A stretch of 64,000 nucleotides of DNA, taken from positions 1,803,001 through 1,867,000 of the forward strand of contig JAOTON010001129.1 of NCBI GenBank assembly GCA_034440635.1, in the 5' to 3' direction. The position numbers and the translations under genes are program-made. Source of the stretch: Lepas anatifera (Eukaryota; Arthropoda; Thecostraca; Lepadidae). Under the pieces are notes generated by a model that searched no databases, was not told the origin of the DNA, and worked only from the letters and a program-made list of their open reading frames with translations. Below are positions 46,235 to 56,374 of this stretch, piece by piece; the stretch's first letter is position 1, and every line of letters starts with the position of its first letter.

Positions 46235-46802
46235 TTAAAGGGAATGTGGCACCTTGGTCCAATCCTGGAATTTAGTGTAATTTGAGGTAATTTTAGCCGA
46301 CAATAATGAAACCACTCATGATTTCTCTGGAAAATGTACAATAAGCTCAATGTGGGGTTATCACAGACATAATGTGATATAGGTGAACACACAAATATAT
46401 TTAAATTAAATTTAAATATAACTTAAATAACTTTCTGTGTGTTCACCAATAAGCTCAATATTTATATTTTTAAAATACTCCTCTAGGGAAAGAAGTAAAT
46501 ATCTGCCCGAGGATGATGGCATGATCTGGCAACCACTACCATACTCGAAACCCTTCAAGGGCTTTGATTGGCTGATGCTCACCGTGACGTTAGCATATGT
46601 CGTCACACCAACAGCCATGACAACTGTGGTCTGCTGCTAAGGGTACATGAGGGGTACATTGCAGGTAGGTTTTAGCTTTTTTCTACGGAAATCTCGAGTT
46701 CCAAGACAAATGATATTTTGAGTACCGGGTTTTCCCACTTGCTTTACAACTTGGTTTTTTTCGGCTAAAATCACATTATGACGGTGCCACATTCCCTTTT
46801 AA
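46235..46802. mobile_element. TTAA-ended miniature element X (about 565 bp)
   Basis: The ends are inverted: TTAAAGGGAATGTGGCACC at 46235-46253 and its complement (with one extra A) at 46783-46802. TTAA stands at both outer edges. Inside is a hairpin with perfect 12-bp arms GGTGAACACACA (46382-46393) and TGTGTGTTCACC (46436-46447). The right half is shared with 59395-59576. It is a different family from elements A, B, C and K. Confidence 0.7.
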
Positions 46803-47615
46803 CACGCGCACTGACGGCGGTCTGAGCCACCTTCGCCTTGACGGGGGGAGTACCCGCCCCCTAAGATCTTGAGAACCACGCTAAGTAGTGAAAAACGGTA
46901 AACGGCGTTGGGCAGCCCATCCACGTCTCCATAAAAAATATTTGGAAAATTTTTTGTCAGGTCACTAGAGGTGAAAACATGCCGTAATAGGGATAACATG
47001 TAAATGAAGGTTTTCGGTCATTACATCTGAACAAGTAAAGATAGAACAAAACAACTTAGAACAAACAAACAACAAGATAGAAGAAACAACAAAACAACTA
47101 TATGAATCCTCGCCGGAAGCCGAATCGAATGATGTATATGACCCTGCTAGGCCAAATTAAGGATTTGACCCGACCTGAGGTCAGGTCAAGGTCAAAGTAG
47201 ATAAAATGCATATCACTAGAACCAAAGAGACAAGGTGAGTAATGTAGCTAAAATAAACGCTATATCACCACATTGTATTAAGTTATTCAGTTAAAACCAT
47301 TTTTCTCCTGTATTTCCAACGGAAAGGTTATGGCTCGTACCTGACCTTAGGGCATCACTATCAAAAATACCGGAACATCTCTTAGAACTCTCTTAGAAAA
47401 CTCGTTGGGCCCACTATGTGATATGAGTTTCGATCGAATAAGTTCATCCTGTTTCGATTTATGCAATCCTAAACTTTTTTGAGGTCAGGTCACTTGAGCT
47501 GTCCTGGTGACCCAACCTGAGATGACCTGACCTTAACATTTTGACTAAAGTTGTAAAAATGATAAGAGAAAAGGTATGCCAAGTACAGCGCCGCCATTTT
47601 TATGCTAGCTCCGAA
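46799..47615. mobile_element. TTAA element D (right end missing)
   Basis: The left end begins at the TTAA shared with element X (46799-46802), with GCACTGACGGCGG and a second version GCCTTGACGGGGG. The interior aligns with element B, including the half-site inverted repeat at 47167-47187. The right end stops near TCCGAAAAAC without a hairpin or TTAA. Confidence 0.75.
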
Positions 47616-47654
47616 AAACTATCGGCAATGTTGGATCCGCCTGTGTGTCAGCTT

Positions 47655-48290
47655 CCCGCGCCCCAGTGGGCCTCCGAACCACCTTCGCCGTAGTGGGGGG
47701 TGTTTGAACACCCCCCTCGAACTCGGCCCCTATGAAGAAAAGCGAAAAACGTGAACGCTGGTGGATAGCTCATACAAATTTATGTTGGCGAAGAGTTTTT
47801 GGGCTCTAGCGTCTGATAGAGTTGCGTTACAATCAATTTTAGGCACCATTCGCTTCCTCTTGTTACGGCGAATCGAATTATGTATAATATGACTGTATTA
47901 GGTCAGAACATAAAAATGACCAGACCTAAGGTCAGGTCAAGGTTATCATCTAACCTGACATAGTCGATAGGCATATCAATCGACTCCCAATAGCAATTCA
48001 AACGTAATGGTATCAAAATAGAAGCAAGATCAGCATTTCATGCAAAATTATTTAATCAAGTCTGAAAACTGCTTAAGTAGCTCCAGATGACCTCTCAGAG
48101 GTCACAGGTTAAAAATTGCAACATGAGCCTGGAAAGGGGCCCAGGATGCTTTGGTTTGCAAATCAATTTGGAATATTTGGAGAATATAAAGGTATTATCA
48201 GCTGTATATACACAAATACAGCCCAATTCCTGTTTTTCCCATGTATTTCCAATGGAGATGGCATGGCCCGTATTTGACCTTAGGTCAAGT
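47655..48290. mobile_element. TTAA-family element E (both outer ends damaged)
   Basis: It starts at CCCGCGCCCCAGTGGG, where TTAA has been replaced by other sequence. The hairpin at 47695-47716 has the core TGTTTGAACA, the same as in the element at 63294. A half-site inverted repeat is at 47918-47938. The right part is cut off near 48290. Confidence 0.7.
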
Positions 48291-48439
48291 GTTTTCCCTC
48301 TGGCATGTGTTGTGTTTGGGATATGTGGCGTACCCGAATACTTGAATACATGTATGGAAGTGCATAGCATAGATACTGTCGCAAAAGTAGGGAAATTTGG
48401 AGTGGGAGCGGCATCCACGCCAATACCCCTATATATCAT

Positions 48440-48706
48440 GCGCTGGACGCGGATTAAGGGATGCACGCTAAACTGCCCTCGATCGAACCTTGGTGCTCCC
48501 TGCAATTGTCGCGGCACCCCCTGAAAGGTTGATGGCGCCCCCTTGAATGTCGCCTCCCAGCCCCCCTCCCACATGATGCGACAATCGGCGCCCACCGATA
48601 GGATTTTTCGCCCACCTGATAGGTTTTGCCGGGCAAAAGGTAGGATAGGTTTTGCCACCCCCTGGTCGGGAGTGGCGCCCAATCGGTTATCCTGGATCCG
48701 CCTATG
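48440..48706. mobile_element. hAT-like miniature element, right end clear, left end lost
   Basis: It ends in CCTGGATCCGCCTATG (48690-48705). Its interior (GATAGGTTTTGCCGG, GGCGCCC) resembles both the element at 48736-49007 read backwards and the macro-repeat element. The left boundary is an estimate. Confidence 0.5.
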
Positions 48707-48735
48707 GAAGAAGCAGGTCAGTCGGCGCACAGTTC

Positions 48736-49007
48736 CATAGGCGGATCCAGGATTGCCGATCGGGGGGTGGGGTGGGCGCCACTTTTGACCGGAAAAACGT
48801 ATTAGATGGGCGCAAAATCCTATCGGTGTGTGCCGATTTCCGTATCCTGGGGTAGGGGGTAGGAAGCGACATTTCAGGGGGCACCATCGACCTTTCAGGG
48901 GCGCCATCGACCTTTCAGGGGGCGCCATAGACCTTTCAAGGGGACGCCGAGGGCCGAACGGGGGGGGCACGTGCCCCCTTGCCCCCCTCCACCTGGATCC
49001 GCCTCTG
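48736..49007. mobile_element. hAT-like miniature element (272 bp)
   Basis: Ends are CATAGGCGGATCCAGG (48736-48751) and CCTGGATCCGCCTCTG (48992-49007). Flanking 8-mers CACAGTTC and CAAAGTCC match at 6 of 8 positions, compatible with an old hAT target duplication. It lies head to head with the previous element, about 30 bp away. Confidence 0.7.
48875..48945. repeat. Short tandem repeat of about 23 bp, three copies
   Basis: The phrase CTTTCAGGGGGCGCCATCGA recurs with small changes. It lies inside the hAT-like element and produces the repeated PPERSMAP-type reading on the minus strand. Confidence 0.7.
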
Positions 49008-49861
49008 CAAAGTCCCCTCGCCGCAGTACCCGCCCCCCGTACCCGATGGCGCGATTGTCAATGGTCAAAATCTCTATGCTTTAGCATTGTGATTTTCTAT
49101 TGAAAATCGACTGAGCTACATCTCTAGGGGGTGCATTTCTGCTTGCGTCGGAAATAACCGCAACTTGATTCCAGCCCAAACGGCTCGTACGATTTTGGTG
49201 ATTTTTTCTAGAGTTGGGGTTCTGGTTCTGACCTACCTTGTGCTGTGGGTCACCACCCCAGGAAAATACCGAGGCACGTGCAATCTGCACGTGCAATTTC
49301 ACGTGTTAAGTCTATGGGAAAAAATCGAAAATTTAGAAAACCAGAATGTTCTCAAAAACGGCTCTAACGATTTTGTTTAAACTTCTTGAGGTGTTAGTGG
49401 CCACCCTTGGGTACTACCGGGTATGGGTGGTATATCTGGGAAAACTTCGAGTCACGCGCTATATGACCTTTAAAATGACCTTGCAGCCCAAAAATCTCGA
49501 CTTTGCCCCCTTGAAGGGGCCCTGGTGCACTACCGGTGTCAAATTGGGCCAATAAGTGCATGCATGTGTGGTAACAAGGTCTGGGGGTAACTGGTGGGTG
49601 CTTATTTGGTATCATTACGTAGGCTGGGGCTACTCCGCTGCGAAAAACCTTTTAAAAATATTTTTCCTCTTGGGTCAGATTTGTGCCCCTATAGCACCCA
49701 GAGCTTTCCAGATAAGGTCAAACTGACACCTGCGGTGCAACAGTCGCCGGTAGGGTACCATGCCCACCCGACACTTGTTTCGATCAAGGTCTCCTATTAA
49801 GGTTTTTTTTTAGAGATTTTATAAATTTCTGGATATTTTTCAATTTTTTGAGTTCACAAGC

Positions 49862-50520
49862 CCATGGCGGCTACCCTATAGGAACCGTTTTGATAAAACC
49901 CGCATCGATGGCAGCCCAGGGGGATATGTTTCAGATGATACCACTTTGACCCGTCTCGATGACCCCTGGCGCGTGCCACGTGACCTTGAGTGCGGACCGG
50001 CACCCCTTCAAAACTAGGATTTAGCACAGTATAAGGCTGCTGATGGTGCAGATACCCGCTTTAAGTCCTAAAACCACGATTATAGGTACTGTCTGATTGA
50101 GTTATAGGGTAAAAGTGAGTAACGGCGCCCTCCCGTACACACAGGCACCCCCAGTTTGAAGATACCTTATGAATTAGTGTAAAGTGTGAAATAATTGGCT
50201 TCTACCGTATGGGAACGTTTTAGATGAAACCCGCCTCGATTGTAGCCAGGGGGGATTATATGTTAGATGACATCACTTTGAACCGTCTGGATAACCCCTG
50301 GCGCGTGCCACGTGATCTCGAGGGGGGACCGACACCCCTCTAAAATTGGGTTTAAGACACAATAAGGCTGCTGGTGGTGCAGATAGTCTCCTTAAGTCTT
50401 AAAACAAGGATTATTTGTACCGTCTGATTAAGTTATAGGGTAACAGGCCCAAACGGTACCCTCCCGTACACATGGGCACCTCCAGTTTGAAGATACCCTA
50501 TGAATTAGTGTTAAGGCTAC
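49862..50520. repeat. Tandem duplication of about 330 bp within A-array unit 13
   Basis: Both halves run from a TATGGGAAC- or TATAGGAAC-type start, through CCCCTGGCGCGTGCCACGTG, to CAGTTTGAAGATACC and GAATTAGTGT. They are clearly diverged, so the duplication is not recent. Confidence 0.75.
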
Positions 50521-50639
50521 GGAAGACCAATATTGTTATCATGGGCAAACAAATGAAGCTAGGCTAACCGTTTTCGGGGATAGTGACCCAGGCTGGCCAC
50601 TGCACCTTTCTGAATCAGCCAATCAGTGACCTGCGCACT

Positions 50640-51027
50640 GCGCATGCGCAGTAGCTGCATAACCTCTCAGGCCCTATCTCGGGAACTAATTGGCCGATTG
50701 GGCTGAAATTTGGCATGTTGGTGTTAATTGGCGAACTGAGGTCAGCATGGTGCAAGTTTTGCACGTGCAGACTTTGGAAAACTAATACATCGGGGGTCTT
50801 CCGTTCCGAAGATGAAATTTCTTACTTTTCATTATTAGCACTTAGGGGTTATGTTATGCACTTAAATCATCAAGGTCGAAGTTCAGCACGTGCAGACGTC
50901 ACGTGACCGGTGTCTATCGAGGGTCTTCCATTCCGGAGACGCAAAACATTGCTTTCGCTTAAAAAGTGCTCGAACAATCGCCTTCGGTTCCGCGATGCCC
51001 CCAAAGGCGTCGCCCCGACGTATATAA
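50640..51027. repeat. A-array unit 14 (truncated right edge)
   Basis: The last unit fades out within the hairpin block. The left arm region (GAACAATCGCCTTCGGTT) is present, but the sequence leaves the unit after CCCCGACGTATA. Confidence 0.7.
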
Positions 51028-52009
51028 CATATACCTATTCATGTTTTTGTGCAATTTCAAAGGTTCCTTCTAAGGCTGACTGCTCTCCCCAGTATCTCCC
51101 CACAGCTAACTATTCTATGTTTTGCAGTACTTCGATCAAAAACGTTTGCTTTGTGTCTATTCCCTTGCTTACACTGGCCTTGTGCATTATGCATCTTTTG
51201 GACAATGAAAGAGCAAGATGAAGCTGTGGAAGGGTCAAACTTATGAAAATTTGATCTTGCATCTGGAGTTAGCAGGCCAACTTGACAATTATGGGCTGCC
51301 ACCAGAGAGTTTGTACCAGACATATTTACTTGACCATTTTTCGTAGAGGACATGAAAATGGCTCCATAGATTTGTTTTTTTTTACCTGAAGAAGAAAGCT
51401 TCTGGAAAGAATATTGTAGCTAGAGCTAGGTGTTAATATCAATATGGTGTTAGCAGCACATTGGTTAAATGACTTCCTTTGAAATGTTATACTGACAATA
51501 TGGAAGTAACAAATAGGTTATCACAATTTATATTTTGCTTACCTATATTATCGTCAGGAGATTCATAATATGACAGTACAGCATGGATGTGTGCAACTGT
51601 AGGCATTATTCAATATTCGATGAGGAATATTGATACAAGTTTAAGTAACTTGCTTTTGACCCTGACATGAATAACAGATAAAAAGCTAGAGCTTCATGCT
51701 TTTACATTCCTGATGCGTGTCTAAAAGTCCATGTCTCAAAATGAATTATAAATGCATTTGCAAAAGCTGCTGGTGCATGAATAAGATTATGTTTTAGGGT
51801 AAAAAACTAGGTCTGTACAGAAAAAGGCTTATTTAACCTACAGAAAATTGACTTTGAAGTCCCAGTTCAGTTGAAGCCCGGAATGGGCCTGGGTAAAGCC
51901 CGTTATCAGCCCGGCATTGGCTTAAATGAGGCCGTCAGGCCCGGTCCAAGCCCGATGGCCTAGGTCGGGCTTTTGCCCCGGGCCCCCGGGCCTAGAAAGT
52001 CCCACCTCT
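51028..52009. other. No recognised feature
   Basis: The stretch is AT-rich with only short ORFs and no family signature. A GC-rich patch at about 51875-52005 is made of repeated GGCCCGG and AGCCCG words (for example GTCGGGCTTTTGCCCCGGGC) and may be a decayed repeat end. Confidence 0.5.
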
Positions 52010-52254
52010 ATTTCTAAGATATATGACGTTTTCTAAGTTCATCTCGTATTAGCGATTTTGACCTATTTTGACCTCTAGTGACCTTGATATTGACCTGATT
52101 AGAAAAATGACCAAAGTATTTTCGATATCATTTTTAAGAGCTTTTAATTACCGTTTTGCGCTTTTTCTAGCTCTTAGTTTTTGAGATTGTGGGCGTCTTT
52201 TTGACGCCCACCAGGGCGAAGGTGACTCGTACCCGCCACCGGGGCAAGGGTAAA
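52010..52254. mobile_element. TTAA-family element G (truncated, right end)
   Basis: Read on the minus strand it follows the left 250 bp of element I (56379 onward). The end GCCACCGGGGCAAGGG is followed by TAAA, so the flanking TTAA is mutated. The hairpin is reduced to GGGCGTCTTTTTGACGCCC at 52192-52210. Confidence 0.68.
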
Positions 52255-53133
52255 TGCTGTCATAACCAGCAGGCCCTCGCAAACTAGACATCGAAGGTTC
52301 CAACGGGAAAACCATTGAAATCAATTCAAATAAAGGTCATGATACGCAAAAGCAGCACAGTATCACCTCAAGATCTGATCGATGCCACAAGGTGACTTCT
52401 GTCGTTCGGAACCGACTGCAGCCGTGGATATCGGCCCCGGATATCCACAACAAAATCCACAACTATAATTGTCGAGACTGATGACGAACGGAGGGTGATC
52501 TCCACCGCATCATTATAAAATAACTGCTCCTTAAACGGAGTACCAAACCATAGAAGCAAATATCGGCTTCAATCGATGCACTGGGTTAAATCTATTTTCC
52601 TCATCAAGGTGCTTCATTTTTGGACCTTGTGTTCGCGTTCCAAAGATAAATGACTGGTTGGGAATTGTTTCAACTAGCTTAAGAGTACACGACCCAGGCA
52701 AGCCCCAAGTCTTGCTTTCGAATTCAAACTATTTCCATGTAAACACGGTCCTGTGGGCTTCCTAACAAAATATGTAGTCAGCATACGTGCAGCTATGTTC
52801 AAGCTGGTGGTGGGGGATCTGCAAAATCCAGGGGCCCATCTTACTTTCAAGGTTGACTACATAAACAATGTAAAAGGATGACTGCGTAGACTCTAAATTG
52901 CTTCAGCACCAGGCACACAGCCAAGGGTGGATGGAGGCAAGTCCATTTCGGAAAAAAACGAATTGTGAGAAACACTACTTCTGGCCAGAGTCGGCCGTTA
53001 GCTGCTCCGAAGGTGGAAGGCTCCCTCTGATCACACGCTTAGAGGACCCGGGTCCGTGCTAATCGGATCCCCATAATCCCCTCACAAAGCACCTCAGCAT
53101 GCGACGCCAATGACCTTCACAGACGGTACATCT
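52255..53133. other. No gene recognised; one small hairpin
   Basis: Nothing coding is supported. At 52424-52448 a hairpin with 9-bp arms GTGGATATC and GATATCCAC encloses a 7-base GC loop. Confidence 0.5.
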
Positions 53134-53270
53134 TTAACCCGCATCTGGCACGGGGGAATTATTTCAGCCCCCCTCCCCTCAAGTTTCTGATCATATCGCG
53201 CATATCTCCTAATACATTCTAGGTAGAGAAAAAACTTTCAGTACCTGACAGGGAATGATTGCTTTGTACT
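53134..53270. mobile_element. TTAA-family left end H (short remnant)
   Basis: TTAACCCGCATCTGGCACGG at the left is followed by a run GGGGG, AATTATTTCAG, CCCCCC, which is the layout of a TTAA-family end with its hairpin. No right end is found, so the copy is probably broken. The right boundary is approximate. Confidence 0.45.
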
Positions 53271-53477
53271 TTAAAGGGAACCGGAACCAGACACAAATAG
53301 TGCCCATTACAGTATAGTGACGTCACTGGTAGTCAAACTGCACGACTTTAGTGGGGAACAACATAACAAAACTAGACAGCGACAGTAAGAATAAGATGAG
53401 ACCAGTAAAAAAAGCTGGAAAGAAAGGTGGTAAATCCTCGGAACGCGGAAATCTTTAACCAAACATACAGATACAAT

Positions 53478-53512
53478 ACGTATATATATATATATATAAT
53501 ATATATAATACG

Positions 53513-53547
<35 letters not shown>

Positions 53548-53553
53548 TAATAC

Positions 53554-53592
<39 letters not shown>

Positions 53593-53597
53593 TATTT
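53478..53597. repeat. AT microsatellite
   Basis: Almost pure TA dinucleotides, broken by repeated AATACG interruptions about 50 bp apart, which suggests that blocks were duplicated. Confidence 0.9.
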
Positions 53598-53681
53598 GTT
53601 TAATGAAATGACGTCATCAAAAATTGAATAATATTTTGATGTCTTCTTAGCGTGAAATTACTCAGGACCCTCTAATATTAA

Positions 53682-54195
53682 TCCAGTCAAGTTAGCATTT
53701 ACGTGTCATAAAATTCTAGTCCCCCATAATGTACATAGTTGTGTTCGCAATTGATAGGGGCGTAATATATCCAAAATCCGCAAAAATCTACCGAGCGGAT
53801 ATTTTATAACAGGGGTGCAAAGACCACGTGCCAGAGAAAAACCAGATGTTTCAAAGTATAACGTTGTGGTGTGTCGAGCCTGCAACATCGTCCCAATGGC
53901 TATAATTTTTGGTAAGCAGGTACACATGATACTGGTCAATTTAAACAACCTTAGCCGGCCGGTGGCCTACCCTCGGTTTGCACGCGCTGCACATGCAAAG
54001 TCAAAATTGTGCAATTTTGTCCTTAGTTACATTGCTTCCGTTAGTTCTCTTATCGATGTTTGTTGTCGGATTACTGGTTTTGTTTGTCATGTCATTATGC
54101 AATATGTTCTAAAAAGACACACAACAAATTAGGTCTCTCACTGTAACGGTTTGCTGCTGAAGAGCTTATTTGCAAGGACATGTCGGGATCCTTCA
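53682..54195 (+). repeat. 0.5-kb dispersed repeat, left copy of an inverted pair
   Basis: It runs from CCAGTCAAGTTAGCATTT to GACATGTCGGGATCCTTCA. The same sequence is found inverted at 58321-58841. An ORF of 105 codons (53815-54132) is kept in both copies; it includes CRACNIVPMAIIFGKQVHM. No family is recognised. Confidence 0.75.
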
Positions 54196-54866
54196 CTTTA
54201 TGGATTGCGCATGCAACACCCATTTTGAGGCCAATTAAACCTTGAAAACGTTTAATCCGGCTGCTTAATTACGCGAATTGGTTGCTTATTCATCACGTGT
54301 CTCATTCTGAAGTGGTTTGGCAATGAAGTAAGAACCACTAGGCCAACAAGTCCCTGGGTTTACTGTAATGATCGCTCCAATGTGAAGGTATATTTTTACG
54401 GTACCTTCAGGGTGGGGATTAAAAAGTTCGCTACATAGCACTGGCAGCTGAAGCGCCCTAAAACCCCGAGATTTATAAGTTCTAGAGTATCATTTTGTAG
54501 CAGTAAATAGTAGAATTTGACGTGCCGGTATGGTCTGGTTCGAGACAGTTGGAGTCCCACAATGTGTGGTGCGATACCTTCTCGTTATCTCGATCGTGGT
54601 ACTAAGGATTCTTGGTAACGATTTGTTTTAATTTGAAATTTGAAATAGAAGCGATAATATTTGAAAAAATTAAGGACCAAACCATTACTTCAAAATTACA
54701 AACTTGAAAGAATTTCACGATAAATTCATCAAATCGCTGTCAATTAAGGTTGGGACATTTTTGTGGATAGTGTAAATCACGGACACATTTTTGGGCCTGT
54801 AAAATTAGAAGTCGGTCGATTTTGATTTATTAATTTGCTTCTTTCAACTGTCACAATAATTCCCGA
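54196..54866. other. No recognised feature
   Basis: No coding or repeat signature was found on either strand. Confidence 0.45.
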
Positions 54867-55722
54867 CCATTGACCACACACATCAGGTCACACATCAGGT
54901 CAGGTCAAGGCAGGGCATATTTTAACCTACAAAGTGGTGGGCATTTTGCCCACCAGTCCCCCATGCTATGTCCACCAGCGAACGCCCCTGAACTGCCCAG
55001 TGCCCACCAGTCGCCTGCCATTTGATGATCTAGGAGTGCCCTTTTGGTGCGAATTCATGCCCTTTTCAGCCGAATGCCCACCAGTCCCAATTCCTTGAAA
55101 TATGCCCTGGGTCAAGGTCACTATTTAATCTAGCATAGTCAATATGCACATCAGTCGACTCGTAGTAGCAATCTCAACGTAATGGTATCAACATAAAAGT
55201 TGTATCGTCATTTCCTGCACAGTTATTGACCCAAGTCTGAAAATATGCTTAAGTAGCCCAGATGACTTTTCAGAGGTCACAGGTGAAACATTGCAACAGG
55301 AACCTAGAAAGGAGCCTAGGATACTACGATTTGGGGAATATGAAGGTATTCTCAGCTTTATCTACATAAATACAGCTCAATTTCTGTTTTCCCCATGCAT
55401 TTCCAACGGAGAAGTCATGCTCCGTACCTGGCTTCGGTCATCGATATGAAAAATCCCGGAATATGTTGTAGTACTCGGTAGGTCCATTATGTGGTATCAG
55501 TTTCAATCTGATAGATTCGCCTCTTTCTTATGACACCTTAAACATTTTTTTTAGGTTAAGTCACTGAAACTGCACTGGTGACCTGACGAGATGACCAAAC
55601 CTTACAATTTTGGGAAAACTGCAAAATTGTTCAAGGCTAAGGTTTGCCAAGTACTTCGCACCGCCGTTTTTTCGTGCCGCCGGTAAAACCCGAGGGAGTG
55701 TTCAAACACCCCCAACCGGCAG
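54867..55722. mobile_element. TTAA-family element J (ends lost), containing a hAT-like insert
   Basis: From 55113 to about 55460 it follows elements E and F (CTAGCATAGTCAATATGCACATCAGTCGACTC). From there it follows the interior of elements B and I to a degenerate hairpin around 55690-55712 (GGGAGTGTTCAAACACCCCC type). No TTAA is seen at either side. Confidence 0.65.
54911..55112. mobile_element. hAT-like miniature element with perfect 8-bp target duplication (202 bp)
   Basis: The ends CAGGGCATATTTTAA and TTGAAATATGCCCTG are inverted copies. GGTCAAGG is duplicated exactly at 54903-54910 and 55113-55120. The target is a half-site-rich part of element J, so this insertion is younger than J. The interior has repeated GCCCACCAGTC words. 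Confidence 0.88.
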
Positions 55723-56374
55723 GGACAGCCCCCCCTGAGGGCCCGAAGGGCCCCTTGAAGACACGATTATGTAACAAGCAGGACTCTTTTTACCCACCAG
55801 GACCCTTTTGGCGCTGTCGCAGGGGCCCGTTTTGGAGCGCCCCCCTGAGCGAAATCCTGGCTACGCCCCTGCCGTCCTCTCCCAAGTGGGGTGACGCGTC
55901 TCCCCGTCCCCCAGCGGCGGGGTCCATGATTCTATACACAAAAATAGTATCAAGAAAGTCTTTTAATGAAATCTATTGAACTTTTCACACATTCAAGGAA
56001 CAAATTTTCTTGGCATTATTTCTTTTATAAAATTTCCTTTGATGTATGGTGCAGTTTTTGTTTTGGAATTTTAGGGGAAAAACCATCGAGTGAGAGAGGG
56101 GGGAGAAAGAGCTTAGGCAATGAGCCAATTTTACGGAAACAGCATACAGGACCTAGCTATCGCCATAGCCCATACTGTAGCATGCTTCAAAATTTTTGGG
56201 TGATTTATTCATACCATCAAAATATCTATATTGTAATGATCGTTTTGGGCTATAATGATGCTGGAGTCATACGACTTCTCAGAGGAGAAATACGCTAGAT
56301 TTGAGCATTGGAAGGTATTTTGATTTCAAACGCTAATGTTGTCTGCTGCAAACACGTTTTCATTGAGAACTAGA
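55723..56374. other. No gene; one hAT-like end
   Basis: At 55856-55871 the complementary strand reads CAGGGGCGTAGCCAGG, a very common hAT-type terminus. Its partner is not identified. The ORFs across 55644-56298 join unrelated repeat pieces and show no family signature. Confidence 0.5.

Larger units (their letters stand above)
45482..50639. repeat. A-array unit 13, interrupted and rearranged
   Basis: The unit runs to about 46025 with extra copies of the sub-block containing GCACGTGCAGACGTCAC. It is replaced by small DNA elements and resumes near 49048 at attgtcaatggtcaaaatc. Within it, about 49862-50195 and 50198-50520 are a tandem duplication of roughly 330 bp. It is more diverged from the consensus than the left units. 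Confidence 0.72.
915..51027. repeat. A array: tandem array of 1.8-2.0 kb units with nested insertions
   Basis: About 14 units follow one another in the same orientation once the inserted elements are subtracted. A convenient landmark is the GC palindrome GCGCATGCGCAG or a close variant. It occurs near 2103, 3297, 5095, 7043, 9737, 13355, 15133, 16925, 18893, 20725, 23533, 31285, 45482 and 50640. Spacing after removal of insertions is about 1.66-1.98 kb, except one 1.19-kb unit. Each unit is itself built of diverged 150-200 bp sub-blocks, including three versions of an element ending in AGGAAAACT...GCACGTGCAAT and three versions of one ending in GTGTGAAGATACCCTA. Units lack long ORFs, and the short ones across them are shadows. 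Units at the right edge are the most diverged. Function is unknown; this looks like a satellite-type array. Confidence 0.85.

Noticed and set aside
48095..48970. 291-codon minus-strand ORF
   Set aside because: It runs through element E, the join and two hAT-like miniature elements. Its repeated PPERSMAP segment comes from a 23-bp tandem repeat. No single family is read and no start or flanking gene structure supports it.
50910..51221. 103-codon ORF at the right array edge
   Set aside because: Its first part is A-array sequence and its second part is unrecognised DNA, so it spans a repeat boundary.
55644..56298. Two adjacent ORFs of about 110 codons
   Set aside because: They start inside a TTAA-element remnant, cross a hAT-like end and enter unrelated AT-rich DNA.
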